A stretch of DNA of 64,000 bases. Source: Anoplopoma fimbria. Lineage: Eukaryota > Chordata > Actinopteri > Perciformes > Anoplopomatidae. Both the position numbers and the translations under genes were made by a program. This document shows positions 23,462 through 35,249 of this stretch, piece by piece. The stretch spans positions 1,095,002-1,159,001 of the forward strand of contig NC_072450.1 in assembly GCF_027596085.1 (NCBI RefSeq), written 5' to 3'. Within the stretch, counting starts at the first letter, position 1. Every line of letters starts with the position of its first letter. The notes under the pieces were generated by a model. That model did no database searches and had not been told where the DNA came from. It worked only from the letters and a program-made list of their open reading frames with translations.

Positions 23462-23780
23462 AGCCACGCTAACGATGACAAAGCTAACATGCTGATGTTT
23501 AGCAGGCGTAATGTTCACCATCTTAGTCTAGCGTGTTAGCATGCTAACATTTGCGAATTAGCAGTAAACGCAAAATACAGCTGAGGCTGATGGGAATTCC
23601 CTTAGTACTGCAGGTGTTTGGTACAAAACCAAAGACAAATCAAAAAGGTGACTTGATGATGGCGCTAGATGAAAAGTCAGAGGATCAAAACTGTTACAAT
23701 TCATCCTGAGAGGAGCATGAATGATGAACCACTTCTCATCACAATCCATCCAATAATTATTGAGACATTTTACTGTTCTT
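23462..23780 (+). repeat. family C repeat, copy 2, 5' part
   Basis: GCTAACATGCTGATGTTTAGC, GTTAGCATGCTAACATTTGC, CAGCTGAGGCTGATGGGAA, GATGATGGCGCTAGATGAAA and CAATCCATCCAATAATTATTG match the usual order of this family. The copy is interrupted at 23781 by a TIR element and resumes near 24508. Confidence 0.75.
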
Positions 23781-24507
23781 TGACTACGTTTACAAGGACA
23801 CTCATATTCCATTATTATTCCCAATATGACTCTATATATATATATAAACATCATATCCTGAATGCTGGATCATCTTCAGATGAAAACATGTGATATGTTG
23901 ATATTTCAGGTTTTAGGATCGTTCTTGTTGAGTCTCTATAGAGGTGTCTTTGTCTCCTTCCTGTTTACCAGCAGCTCTGTGCGTTGAACACAAAACAACT
24001 AGCCAGCAGTTTGTAAAGCTGGAGCAGAGATGCATGTCCAGAAGAAGAGAAGGAGAAACACTCCGACTGTTAAACATCATGAAGGACTTGGATATCAACA
24101 GGTTTTTGGATATGAACAAATATCTCAACGCCGACCTTTTGGAGAAGGTGTTTGAAGGAATGAAAGAGGGAGGAGGATTCACACAGTCCAACAAGTCCTC
24201 CACCTCTGTAACTCTTTGATAAAAACATAGTTTGGCTTCTGATGTTCTACTTTTCCTTATTTAGACGTGATAAACGAATTGTTAGGATATCGACCCGTCA
24301 AAAACAGAAGAGAATGGCGACAACGTGGGATTCACTGGTGATAAAGATGAGTCATGGAGTCGTTAATCTGAATATACACAGCTGCATGTAAACAAGAATA
24401 TAATATGATATCTATTTTATTAGTCATGTAAACAGCTTATAAGGAATATTGGGGTTTTTCGGAATAAAGGCAAAAAACTGAATATTTCGTGCATGTATAC
24501 GTAGTCA
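23781..24507. mobile_element. 727-bp terminal-inverted-repeat element
   Basis: The left end TGACTACGTTTACAAGGAC (23781-23799) matches the reverse complement of the right end, TGACTACGTATACATGCAC (24489-24507), with three or four mismatches in 19. Both ends continue into subterminal ATATTCC/TATTCC and GTTTACATG blocks. The element splits a family C copy, so it inserted later. No clear target-site duplication is seen at the ends I chose. It contains an 82-codon open frame with a splice acceptor (23972-24219). The superfamily is undetermined; PIF/Harbinger-like is one possibility given the possible accessory protein. Confidence 0.65.
23972..24219 (+). CDS. candidate terminal exon inside the TIR element
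   Basis: The open segment follows a strong acceptor, a pyrimidine tract TGTCTCCTTCCTGTTTACCAG ending at 23971, and runs to TGA at 24217-24219. It encodes about 82 residues that are charged and look helical. After LEQRCMSRRREGETLRL there is NIMKDLDINRFLDMNKYL, then NADLLEKVFEGMKEGG and a Ser/Thr-rich end. I do not recognise the protein. Its position between terminal inverted repeats suggests either the C-terminus of a transposon accessory protein (Myb/SANT-type second proteins often end in such a helix) or a host exon captured by the element. The frame is intact, which is notable in a window of decayed elements, but upstream exons are not visible here. Confidence 0.3.
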
Positions 24508-24582
24508 TTGTCTGGGGACTGTGAATGTCTGAACAGAATTGTATTCAATAGTTGTTGAGACATTCAGTCTGGACCAAGTGTA
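24508..24582 (+). repeat. family C repeat, copy 2, 3' part
   Basis: TTGTCTGGGGACTGTGAATG, TCTGAACAGAATTGTATTCAA and TAGTTGTTGAGACATTCAG continue the family C pattern interrupted at 23781. Confidence 0.65.
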
Positions 24583-24729
24583 AAGCTGCATTTAATCAGG
24601 CTGTGCCTTAAAATAACCATGACGTACATAGTCACTGACCTACAGACGAGTCCTCATAGAAACATCTCCAGTATGTCTTCCTAGAGGCTTTGTGCTCTCC
24701 TGATTGTCTGTCTCTCTGCATCCAAACAG

Positions 24730-24895
24730 CCTCAAGTTGTCAATAAAAAACACAAGTGAAACAGTTTCTAAACTAAAGATGGAGAGTGCAGAGGCGTCGA
24801 AGTGGACGGGTCAGAAAAAGGCCAGACGAGATCTACAAGCTGCTAAAGAGCCTGCAGACATCTCTGAATCACCATGTGTGAAGGCTCACAGTTAA
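24730..24895 (+). CDS. candidate exon, unrecognised protein
   Basis: An acceptor-like TGTCTCTCTGCATCCAAACAG ends at 24729. The open frame then reads about 55 residues, lysine- and glutamate-rich (for example NTSETVSKLKMESAEASKW, then GQKKARRDLQAAKEPADISE), to TAA at 24893-24895. A donor-like CCAGAG|GTAACA follows ten bases later, which would put an intron in the 3' UTR. No homologue recognised and no partner exon identified, so it may be chance. Confidence 0.15.
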
Positions 24896-24952
24896 ACTCC
24901 ACCAGAGGTAACAAACTGTTCTCTCTCTGATTACACGCTCTGCATTCTCTGT

Positions 24953-25017
24953 GTCATGATCTTGCTTTTTGTTTAGTTTGTTTCCTGTTTTATTTTGAAG
25001 TTCCATTCATCTTTTGT
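24953..25017 (+). repeat. family D repeat, 5' part
   Basis: GTCATGATCTTGCTTTTTG then TTTCCTGTTTTATTTTGAAG is the start of a T-rich repeat that resumes after the family A insertion at about 25449. Confidence 0.5.
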
Positions 25018-25485
25018 CCATAGACTTTATATAAGAAGTGGACGTAGTCATGGTGACGTCACCCATTGGTTTGTGGACTGATGTTCTGAAGCCGCGATTT
25101 CTCCGTCGCCATCTTGGATCACAGCTGTCGCCATGTTGTTGTTTTTCGCAACCAGTGAACAGGAAGTGACCATATATGGACTGAGGAGGAGTGACGTAGA
25201 GACGCCGTATACGTCTCTGGTGTGGACCTGTCAATCAGTGTGTAGCCCCGCCCTAAAGCATCCCCTGCTTTATGGTCTGTTTGACTCTAAATGGAGCATC
25301 ATTTACTAAATGAACATCATGCTGTATTGAAGAAGACTTGAAACTAGAGATTGAGACCATAAACTCATGTTTACAATGTTTACTGAGGGAATAAATCAAG
25401 AGAGAAGTAGAGTCATTTTCTCATAGACTTCTACACAACCAGACTTCTTTTTGCATTGGCATGACTCGGCAGAACCGGCGGTTGC
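25018..25485 (-). repeat. family A repeat, copy A5, nested; CTCF core deleted
   Basis: Minus-strand copy with an intact tail (CATAGACTTTATATAAGAAG, perfect CRE TGACGTCA at 25054-25061) and body. At 25436-25441 the sequence jumps from ACACAACCAG to ACTTCTTTTTGC, losing about 45 bases that in other copies contain the CTCF core. The head resumes as CGGCAGAACCGGCGGTTG. It lies inside family D. Confidence 0.9.
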
Positions 25486-25930
25486 TGTCTGGTCCTGTGT
25501 TTGTATGACTTCCTGTCTTTTTTCCTGTGGATCACCTGTGTTGCATTAGTCTCGTCAGATTTGCTTTGTTCCCTTGTGTTTCTTCCACCAGTCAGCTTTA
25601 AGACTGCCCACATGTGTCTTTGTGTTCCATTAGTTTCTTGTGTACATAGTTCTGTCTTTTGTCTGTTGGTTGTCGGTGTGACTGTTTGTATCCCTCGTGC
25701 AGTTATTTCGTTTTTTTTTATTTATATGATCCTTTTGTTTGTCATTTTTACCTGTTTCTGTTTTTGGGACAGGTACTAGTTTTTAGACTCAGCTGCCATG
25801 TATGTTTTGTTTTGGACGTTTTCTTTATTAAATCACCAATAATAATCCATCTGTTCCCCGTGTTTGTCTGCATTTGGCTCCACCCCCTTTGGTCTGTTCT
25901 CCGGACCATGACTCTCTTTTTATACCTTCA
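25486..25930 (+). repeat. family D repeat, 3' part
   Basis: A T/G-rich run with TTCCTGTCTTTTTTCCTGTG, TTCCATTAGTTTCTTGTG, TTTCTTTATTAAATCACC, CTGCATTTGGCTCCACCCCC and CCGGACCATGACTC. This order (TTCCTTGTGT blocks, an ATTAAA signal, then TGCATTTGGGTCC) is that of a common fish repeat. The hydrophobic open frames at 25501-25967 translate this T-rich sequence. Confidence 0.55.
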
Positions 25931-28900
25931 TTTGGTTTCAGTTTCAATTTGGTTGAAACGGCCCTGACCGCCATTAATCAGCGGACGGTGACGTTTAATG
26001 CCCCGGCTCAGGACTATTCTCAGGATGAAAGTAACTAGATGACACAGAGGAGTCCTCAGATATACAGCTTCAGGTCACAGAGGCCACAGCAGTCGGTGAT
26101 TCATGTCCTCCGCTCTAAACTGAACTCCTCCCCCTTTGCCTCTACAGCTCGCTGAGGAATGACATTTCCAAGCCGGGGCCCACAGCACGAGGATCAGGTC
26201 TTGGGCCATTATCACCACGTGTGGGCCGCCTGCTTTAAAATGTCTTCCATACATCACCCGGAGCTGGGAGCAGTGGGGTGAAAGGGCAACCTGAAGGAAG
26301 CATTACAGGGAGTGAGGCAGTGAGAGGCTGAACTGCTGCTGGAGCTGAACAGCCGAGTCCAGTTGATTTATTTCGACCGATATCACAAATCACATCACAT
26401 TTTACAATCTGTACAGCAGATTACCCCGTTGGCCTTTTGCGTTGTGAGACTACACATAAAGTCAATGCAAAGACGCAAATGGACGCGAGAAGACGCAGAA
26501 TCCCAATAAGCATGAATGACGCGATGTGAATACTCGATATTCGGCTCATTCGTGGACTCACGCAAGTTTAAACATTAAACACCGGCGCTGTGACAAATAA
26601 ACCCCACAAAATTGCTAAATATTTGCCTCTGAATTCTTTGCATCTAAACTATTCCTATCAGCAGATATTCAAATGTATGAAAGTTCAACACTTTTCGAAT
26701 AAAAGGTTTGATTCTCTCAGTCTGTCTGAGGGAAACTATTTGTGAACTATTTTATTGAGTGTCATTTTAGTGAAATGCTTTGAGTGAATTAGGGCTTTTA
26801 TTATGAAAGAACAGAAGCAGTGGATCTAGCCTGTACTGTATCTGTACTGTCTTTATAACGGTTGATAGAAAGCCTCCCGTCTTGGTTTTCGGCTACAGAG
26901 CCTCAGTGTTTTTGTACGTTTTAATTGTTTGTTCCCTCACGACGGGATTGGTTGATGCCTTTATTTGCAAGAAAACCCCGACGTTTTCTCCTTACTGATG
27001 CGTAATATTTGCCTTTTTTGTGAAAGTCCTCATTTAAAAAAATATACATGTGAAGTCCTCATAAGGAATCATCCTATGGGGATCATGAATATCCAGCTGG
27101 TTTCATTATGGTTTAGTTAGCCCATGTTCTTGATCAGGACACGTCAGAGTGTATCACATTCACATCATGGCCACAAAACAAATATATATTTTACTATCTC
27201 TGGTGTAAAGCTGGATAACAGAAGACGGATCATCTCTGCTGTGATTGGTCCCTGTGGCTCGTCTTCATCTTCATGTCTCATCCCAACATCCGCCGTCACA
27301 AATGTGCTTCTTCTCACTCAATCCTTCGTGATGATGAAGCGAGGCTGTAAAAGTCCTCACACGGAAACAGAGAGGGCAAGTGTGAAGTTTATCCATCAAG
27401 TCCAAGAAAAGAAATGTATTTCTCTTACGTCAAAGGAAAAACAATGTCTCTGTGAGGAAGACGACGACAAGTCAGAGCATGAAATGTGATTTGATACTTA
27501 TTGGAAATGAATGTTTCTGTCTGTCCCATTTGTGGCATTAGCTTTCCGTCTCAAGTGTTCTGCTGTATTTCATCTATTTGAATCATGTTTTTCCACATGA
27601 GGCTCAATGAAGAACAGAGTCAACGAGACAATAAGCTGCAGTGCAACAAGTTTGATGTAACACCAGTTCGTGTTCTTTTCTACCTTTACATCATCCTCAT
27701 TTCAAGTTTCCTGAGACCAATTAAGTTTCTGTTAGAATCATTCCACTCTTATCGTCAGCTCTGTATTTTATGTTTCCCTCTGTGATACAGTAAGAAATCA
27801 TCCACAGTTGAGTCCTTGATGGATCTTGCAGGTTGTGCTGAATAACCAAACACTTTCCTCTTTCTGACTCGTCTGCGTTCCCTATGTGCTCCACAGTGAA
27901 GCCGACCTCGGCGCTTTGCCTTTAATCTGAGCCCTGAAGGCTTTGACTTCTCCCTGACATTAACCAGCCTCACCTCTTAAACCTGAACAGGGTCTAGTCA
28001 CTGGCTCCCAGCAATCGATAGCCAGTCAGTTCCTCCTGCAGCAGAGAGCCAGTAAACAACGGGAGCTCTGTGTAATGGCATTAATGCATCACTTCTGTTA
28101 TCAAACGTAAACAGGAATGGTCTGCTGGCTGAATGTGATGGCTGATACAGCGTCAGAGGTTCAGTTAAAGGTAGTTGAGGAGAGAAGCATCTTCAAAGCT
28201 TCTCTCAGTTACACATCAGCAGTCTGTGATGTTTTGTAATAACTACATTATTGGGGGTTTTCCTTTGGCTTCTGTCCCAGTGGTTCAGACTGGAGCTCAG
28301 AAATGCGTGACATGAACTCGACCTCTGGACAGGAAGTTATGTGGTGGTGGTGGTACATTATTTTAACCCATTAAAACCAGCACCGAAGTAATTAAATGTC
28401 AGATAAAGGAAACAAAACATCCCAGTTGGGGTTAAAATAAGTACATAAACAAAAGTATACGATTTACACAGCTCACTAATGTAACTCTGCAATATCCCAA
28501 CAACACAATGGACATGAACACAGGTCTCCTGGTTGGAACTCTGTGTTTAATGCTACATCACCTGAGTGTTGCATATTCACCTTGATGCATTTAAGTTTTG
28601 CGTCAAGAAAAAGGATCCTTATTGACTTTCCATTGGCATTGTTTCCATGGTTACCACACCCAACTTTAACACATTATGTGCCTCCACCATGTAATGAGCT
28701 GTTAAAAGGTAATTTCACGCATTTCTGTGAGATCAAAATGGAAATATGAGAGTAAATGTTTTTTTCCCCTTTGAGAATATTTAAAATCATTGTAAGATTA
28801 TTATTTATTATATATGGTTGGAAAATACACAATGTAAAAGAAATGTGTTAATTTGTTTCTCATTAAATCCGAAACAGCCCAGAAGTGTTCAGAAAAACTA

Positions 28901-29638
28901 AAATACTTCAGGCACATAACTCCAACATCCAAAAACGTTCATCAGTGAGCTTCAGAGGCGTTGTTTTATGTACTTTTGCCAATAAAAGAAATTGCCTCAG
29001 CCCTAAGACGGTTTAGAAATGATCGCTCCTCAAATAACTTGCTATGAACTACCCAAACAAGGAATAAGCTGTTTTTCTTATTGAGCAGTGTTTTAGATGT
29101 TTGGAGAAAATAAACTGTAAAGCGGTTACTCTTCACTCACCGGCTCTGTAACGTCTGAAGGAAATGGTTTGTATTCACAATGTGAGACGGGTCCTACAGG
29201 ATTCTGTTTCTGACAGCAGTACTCTTTCTTTCCTCTCACTTTTATTGTTCCTTTCACCGAGTTATTGATTCTGGATTTAGTCTGGACAGTGACGGGTGCC
29301 ATATCATGATGACATACCATATCTAATGATGCTTTCCAGGTATGGTGGTATCAATATCTGTCACACCCACACTCTGAAACAACGCACACCTCTCGGGGTC
29401 TTAGGACTACAATGTACTTCGGCTTTTCTTTGACAAATAAACTGCTCCTCGAGTGTACGAGTCTCTTTGCTCTAAATCTGCTTCTACACGGGTCAGCATT
29501 ACAGGATGTTAGACTGATCTCCATATCCACACTGAACAGTCTGAGTCTCTGAGCTCTAACAGCGTGAGGAGGCCGACAAGTATCAGACCTACATTTTGTA
29601 TGTTTGCAGTACTCTTGACTTTGGGTTGGTAACATGCT
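25931..29638. other. unannotated DNA
   Basis: 3.7 kb with no recognised coding exon. The 121-codon frame at 27124-27489 has no domain I know and no clear splice sites. A family E fragment lies at 28503-28560 (listed separately). Confidence 0.45.
28503..28562 (+). repeat. family E fragment
   Basis: ATGGACATGAACACAGGTCTC, TGGTTGGAACTCTGTGTTTAA parallels 15083-15122. Confidence 0.45.
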
Positions 29639-29639
29639 G

Positions 29640-30140
29640 CAAACTCCCGTTCTGCTGAGTGAAGCCGGAGCTAAAGTGTCTTAAAGCTGCATTCTCTCTC
29701 CTGTCCACCAGGGGGCGACTCCTCTGGTTGTATAGAAGTCTATGAGAAAATGACTCTACTTCTCTCTTGATTTATTCCCTCAGTAAACATTGTAAACATG
29801 AGTTTATGGTCTCAATCTCTAGTTTCAAGTCTTCTTCAATACAGCATGATGTTCATTTAGTAAATGATGCTCCATTTAGAGTCAAACAGACCATAAAGCA
29901 GGGGATGCTTTAGGGCGGGGCTACACACTGATTGACAGGTCCACACCAGAGACGTATACGGCGTCTCTACGTCACTCCTCCTCACTCCATATATGGTCAC
30001 TTCTGTTTATCTTTTGCAACAAAAAGAAACATGACGACGGCCGTAATCTAATATGGTGACGACAAAATCGCCAAACTCAAAAGCAGTCCACAAACCATGG
30101 GTGACGTCATGATGACTACGTCCATACACAGTCTGTGGTT
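29640..30140 (+). repeat. family A repeat, copy A6 (near full length)
   Basis: Contains the head, CTCF core, complete body and a tail with a perfect CRE (30102-30109) ending at CCATACACAGTCTGTGG. After CATATATGGTCACTTCTG the region is more diverged (CTTTTGCAACAAAAAGAAAC). Confidence 0.9.
29703..29719 (+). promoter_or_regulatory. CTCF-like motif in copy A6
   Basis: GTCCACCAGGGGGCGAC, plus strand. Confidence 0.55.
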
Positions 30141-30842
30141 GGTTATCAGACGGGTGAAGGCCGACGTAGCCTGGAGAGTCTCCACCACAGGGCAGGTACA
30201 CATTCCCTCCTGCTGTCAAAGTGCTTCTGTCCTTCCTTTCAGAACCATTTTGTCCTTTTTTTTTCAAACGCAGTGAATCATCTGAACAAGCGACTAAAGC
30301 TCCTCATTATCCTCTTGTCGCATCACCTGTTCTGTGGAGTGCTGGAGCAGATAATAAGCAGCAAAGGAGCCTCCATTGCTTCACGCTGTAAATGTTTGAC
30401 GATGAACTTCACACCACCACTTGTCCTCGGTCTCCTCCTGTGAATCAGGAGCTGAGGAGGATGGTGAAAGGCCCTCAGGAGTCAGAGCTGACTGGAGGAG
30501 AGGACTCTGGTTAACCAGAGGCTGAGAGTTGAAATAAAGCTCATTAACACTGTATCACCCAGACCCAGCTCTCCATGTGATAGATCCTTACACCATGAAT
30601 CAGAAACCAACATCAGAATTTTGATACATGAATATATCTCATATTCAGAGGACTTAACAAGGAATTATGTCTCATAGCTCAATGCATGTGTACAAAGACA
30701 CATAGACACCCTCTACATCCAAGTAGCTCATGAACAACTAATGCTTATACATGTCTTACATTTTGTCATTGAAGCACGTGTCAATTTCTGCTCAAACATG
30801 AATACAGTCTTTAAAATAAGCTTCTGTCTTCGCAGGAAACAA
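30141..30842. other. unannotated DNA
   Basis: No gene recognised. A 102-codon plus frame at 30135-30443 begins inside the repeat tail and has no known domain. Confidence 0.4.
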
Positions 30843-30844
30843 TT

Positions 30845-30920
30845 TATTTAGGTTAAGACAACAAAACTACTTAGTTAAGTTTAGACAACACAACTACTTA
30901 GTTAGGTTCAGCAAAATATC
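30845..30920 (+). repeat. short tandem units of AACTACTTAGTTAGGTT
   Basis: Two to three diverged units, ACAACAAAACTACTTAGTTAA and ACAACACAACTACTTAGTTAG, with GTTTAGGC-like joints. Related wording appears at about 55950 (AAAACTACTTGGAAC...TTAGGCAACAAAACG), part of family E. Confidence 0.55.
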
Positions 30921-31314
30921 CTCATTTGGGTTAAAATAATTTGGAAACTGGCTTTACTGAAGTACGCAAGTTACATTATAAATAAATCAGCATTGACTGC
31001 TGGTTTCACCTGGGGAACGAACAGAGGAAAGATCTAAGACAGAAATGTGTCTTTGAACGGCAACCTTAAACGCCTTTTTTAAATCCTCTGCATTAGTAGG
31101 AGAGGCTGAAGCTCAACTAACTGGACCATTCAAATGAAAAGAAAAGAAATGTGACAAGAAAAGGATCGTCTCAGTGAAGTTAAACTGTGGCTGTATTGAT
31201 CAACCGGCAGTCTCTAAGCAGGAGGCATGAATAAAGGAAACATCATGGTAATCCTCCCGTCACACACAATACGGCCCTCCATCCATCACACACACACACC
31301 AGCCACCTATGTTT

Positions 31315-31316
<2 letters not shown>

Positions 31317-31378
<62 letters not shown>
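31317..31378 (+). repeat. (TG)n microsatellite
   Basis: About 31 uninterrupted TG units. Confidence 0.98.
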
Positions 31379-31380
<2 letters not shown>

Positions 31381-31627
31381 TCGCCATATGATGCCTATAA
31401 GCCAGTCTGGTTAGACAACGACCTTCACGGGTCCTTGGTTGCCTCTCCGTGACAACAGGCTGAGACGTTCCCATGGCAACCTTCACATCAGCCCCTAGGC
31501 GTCCCGTCTCACGGTCAATAAGTCAAATCATCGCCTCCTGCTGAGAATACAGGCTCTTTATCCACGACGTCCTCAACGCTGACGACGAAGCACAAACACG
31601 TCCAACCATCAGCTCAGAGCCGCCGCA

Positions 31628-31675
31628 CCTTCATCATCACCTTCATCATCACCTTCATCATCACCTTCATCATCA
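31628..31675 (+). repeat. 12-bp tandem repeat, four copies
   Basis: Unit CTTCATCATCAC four times. On the minus strand it reads as a Met-Lys-Val-Met run in an open frame that is an artefact. Confidence 0.92.
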
Positions 31676-31679
31676 GCCT

Positions 31680-34600
31680 GCAGCGGTGGAACACATTAAG
31701 GACTGCCATGTACTCAGAAGATCTGAATAACACTGAGAGTCTGACTGACGTGGAGTCATCACGTCTGCCGTTAACAGCGTGCGGATACTGAAGGTGTGAT
31801 TTCCCCCGAGGCACCTGAAATAATTCAGCTAATCCTGCAGCCTCCTCCGTCACCGGGCGGATCTGTATATACTGTATATTTGTGTCAAAGCCTGTGGGTG
31901 GAGTACTCTACATGCTCAGCGATTGTACATCTGTGTGGTGGAGACACACATCTGAAGCGCTGACGTGTTTCTTCTGACATGACTCAGCGTGCTCGGGGAG
32001 TTCCTCCATTTGTCACCTCTTTGTTTTAGGCTTTTCACCTTTTCTTTTCATGCTTCTGCAGCGTCAAACTTTAAATTCATCATGTAAAAGATGGAGGCGG
32101 AGAGCTGCAGTTTAGTGAGTATTGATGAGGATCTCTCTGCGGACCATCTGGCTTCACGCTTCACCGTGTTTGTATGCAAACTGCAGTTTTTCTTTTATTG
32201 CCTTTTTGTGCTTTTCTGTCGACAGTAAAATATGTTTGTAATTGTTGTTTGGCTTCATCATTTCCTCTGCAGCCTGGTGGGAAAATTACCAGTCGGGGAC
32301 AAAAGCTACAAAGTAACTTTAAACATTGTTTTTGTGTGTTTGAGAGTCTTAAATCTGACAATAGATAAGTGGAGTTCTGCATGTATTTTACAAAATGCTC
32401 CAGCTCTGCTCTTCATCCCAGAAGATCCATTTATTTACCCTGAGCTGTAATCCATCCCACCTCGTTTGCTCGCCCGCTGACATCTCTGGATTCTGTTCTA
32501 AAGCTGCACTGTGAGAAATAGTGCAGGTTGCTAAAGTTTAAATCAACACCCACCAAAATGCAAACAAGCGCTCAAAGTCTTCTTTGGAGGATTAAATCAG
32601 TGAGTCTTCAAACCAAAAATGTGGTTCATAGAACGAAAATAGTTTGTTTCTGACTTTACACTGACTTATTTTTCTTTTAAACCTCTTCAAATTTGCTGAT
32701 GCAGCAGAACCCAATGACAGAAACATCATGTAAAGAAAAAAAGAGACACATAATAGTTCTTCTGAACCCGTCAGATGGATCGTACCGACGGAGATAACAC
32801 CACATACCTGCAGACGGTCTCCACTAACACAATGACAATGAAAAGCAAATGAAGAACGTTCACACCTCCACACAGCCGGCCGCCTGTGGATCGTCCGTTT
32901 TGGAAAAATGATGAGAATTGGACTCGTTCCCTCAAAGCACCTTCAGCTGTAATTTGATTGGATGCACTTTACAGGTTCAGCAGGAAACAAGGTCACATGA
33001 GGTGAACTTTGTTTACTGCGTCAAGGTGTAAATTCTCTCCTGAAGGAAAACAGCAGCTCGAGCTAACAATGTTTTTACAGTTATTTCATGTGAAAAACAT
33101 TCCTGTTGTACGTTGAACAGGAAGCTCTGTGAGCTGCTGACTGAAGCTGATTCATTAGTTTAGCAGCTTTTAAACCTGGAGACGATTCAAAGTGCTTTAC
33201 TTCAGAGAATTTATAAAAGAAACACGTAAATGTGATTAAATGAAAATAAAATAGAAGATTGAAATGAGATCAAATACAAAGAGACAAATTAAACAGTAGA
33301 ATACAAATGAAAGTGTAGTGGAGGAGATTAAGCTCTGATTAATAAGAACTGAGATATATGGAGCATACACACTGAACGCTGCTCCTCCAGATAAGTTTTC
33401 ATTTGTTAAATTGACGACTCAATGCAGCTGACAGACAGTTCATCTTCACACAACTCAGTTTGATATCTTACGAAAAGTTACTGCTCAGTATTTCTACTAA
33501 AGTCCAGCAACACACCGCTCTTTACAACGACACAGTCACAGGAAACAACTCTTGCGGTCCGGTTCATGAATACGTGGATTACTAACAACTTCATCATCAT
33601 CATTACATCATTATTGTATATGTGGTTGTCTTACAACGTCAGCAGCAGCTGATTGGAGCACAGAGATGCGAGTGATGGCTTGAACACGTTCGTATATGAA
33701 GGCTGGAATCGTTCTCCTGATCTCTGAATAACATTATAAGTAATAAGAGGAAACAACCTTTTGTTTTCTCCAGAAAACACCTGGAGGAAGATTGTTTTCT
33801 CAGGATAATGAAATCATTTTCCATTGATCTTGAGTTGATCTCCTCTATGGTTGGCAGAGAAGGAGGAAGACGTCTGCATCATCCTCACAGGAGGTCATGT
33901 GATGATCTCAGAGGTCTTTGAGCTCTTGATGAAATCTCTCTGTGATTCAGTGTCAGTTATTACAACACTACTAACTCTCTTCTTCACTTCTCCTCTCTCA
34001 GATTCTAATTATATTGGCATGGCAGTAATTATGAACAGTATTTCCTAATCTGGTTTGTTTCGTGTCTACAGTATAAGTTCCTCATAAAGGACACTCCCAC
34101 GCAGACAAATGCAGAGCGATCCTCAGAGATGTGAAGCAGCGCCGCTTTGAGGAGCGTCGTTCAGAAATAAATCCCCTGTGAAGAAGAAATAAACTCGTTT
34201 CTACTCTCAGAGACTCTCTTTGTCTCCATCATCTCATCCTTCCTCTCCTCCTACACTGAAGTAAGGAGGAGATTGTTCTCAGCAGTCAAGTGGAGTTTTA
34301 TCTTCAGCCGTGTTGGTGAATTGGCAAGAATAGACTTTTCCTCCATGAGCCTCTTTTTAAGTAATTATTGATCGAGGTTCCCAGTTTGACTGTGGGCATT
34401 TAGAGCTCTGATGGTCGGGTCGGGATGAAATGAAAGGATCGATAAATATAAAGACTAAGAGTCTGCAGATACAGACGGATGGACGGATGCTTCAGAGGAA
34501 GCTCACTTATGTCTCGTGTCAGCTGTTAAATTACCTATATATTCTCTCTTCTGCAGAAACAGACCTCCCCTATTAGGATCTACAATCGACTGGAAATGAT

Positions 34601-34762
34601 TTTATTTAGACGTTGTGTTTCTATTTGAATCGGCGCAGCTTTTCTAGTCTTTATTGTCCAAGAAACTCACCGCCCAACTGCACGTGTTGTAAATCATCTC
34701 ACATGATGCTACTCAGCCAATTAAATCTGTGCATTCAGATAATTGTTGAGACTCGAGTCACT
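31680..34762. other. unannotated DNA
   Basis: 3.1 kb with no recognised gene. The open frame at 33851-34048 follows a GGTTGGCAG acceptor-like site, but it has no donor or family resemblance. Confidence 0.45.
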
Positions 34763-34763
34763 T

Positions 34764-34765
<2 letters not shown>

Positions 34766-34804
<39 letters not shown>

Positions 34805-34817
34805 TATACATATATAT
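34766..34817. repeat. (AT)n microsatellite with ATAC interruptions
   Basis: About 25 AT units, the last ones broken by ACATATATAC. Confidence 0.95.
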
Positions 34818-35167
34818 GTTACTGAAACTTAACTCAAGTTAGACATTATGATGTTCTGGAGCTTTGCTGAAGGAAACCTTCTCTAACTGGACGTCTTCGT
34901 GTTGATATAAACATCTCCAACATGAGTTCAGAACATTTCCAGTTCAGTCGGGACGATCCCGTCGTGGTTTTCACGAGGAACACCTGACTTTAAAATGTCT
35001 GACGTGCTGAAGGATCCACGAGCTGCAAAGTCTTTTAAAGTCCAACGTTAATGCGTTGTAATATAATTCGATTATTTTCTGCTTCCTGTAGGTTGATGCA
35101 CAACTTGGCAAACGGTCGCTTGAAGCTTTTAATCTATAAAAAAAAAGACACCGTAAATGTGTTTGTG

Positions 35168-35170
<3 letters not shown>
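34818..35170. other. unannotated DNA
   Basis: No gene recognised. Confidence 0.4.

Positions 35171-35245
<75 letters not shown>
35171..35245 (+). repeat. (TG)n microsatellite
   Basis: About 37 uninterrupted units. Confidence 0.98.

Positions 35246-35249
<4 letters not shown>

Noticed and set aside
25501..25967. Hydrophobic frames of about 90-100 residues
   Set aside because: They fall inside the T-rich family D repeat; codon composition follows the base bias.
27124..27489. 121-codon open frame
   Set aside because: No splice signals, no domain, and a composition like the surrounding non-coding DNA.
31614..31853. Minus-strand frame ending in a repeated Met-Met-Lys-Val run
   Set aside because: The run is the CTTCATCATCAC tandem repeat.
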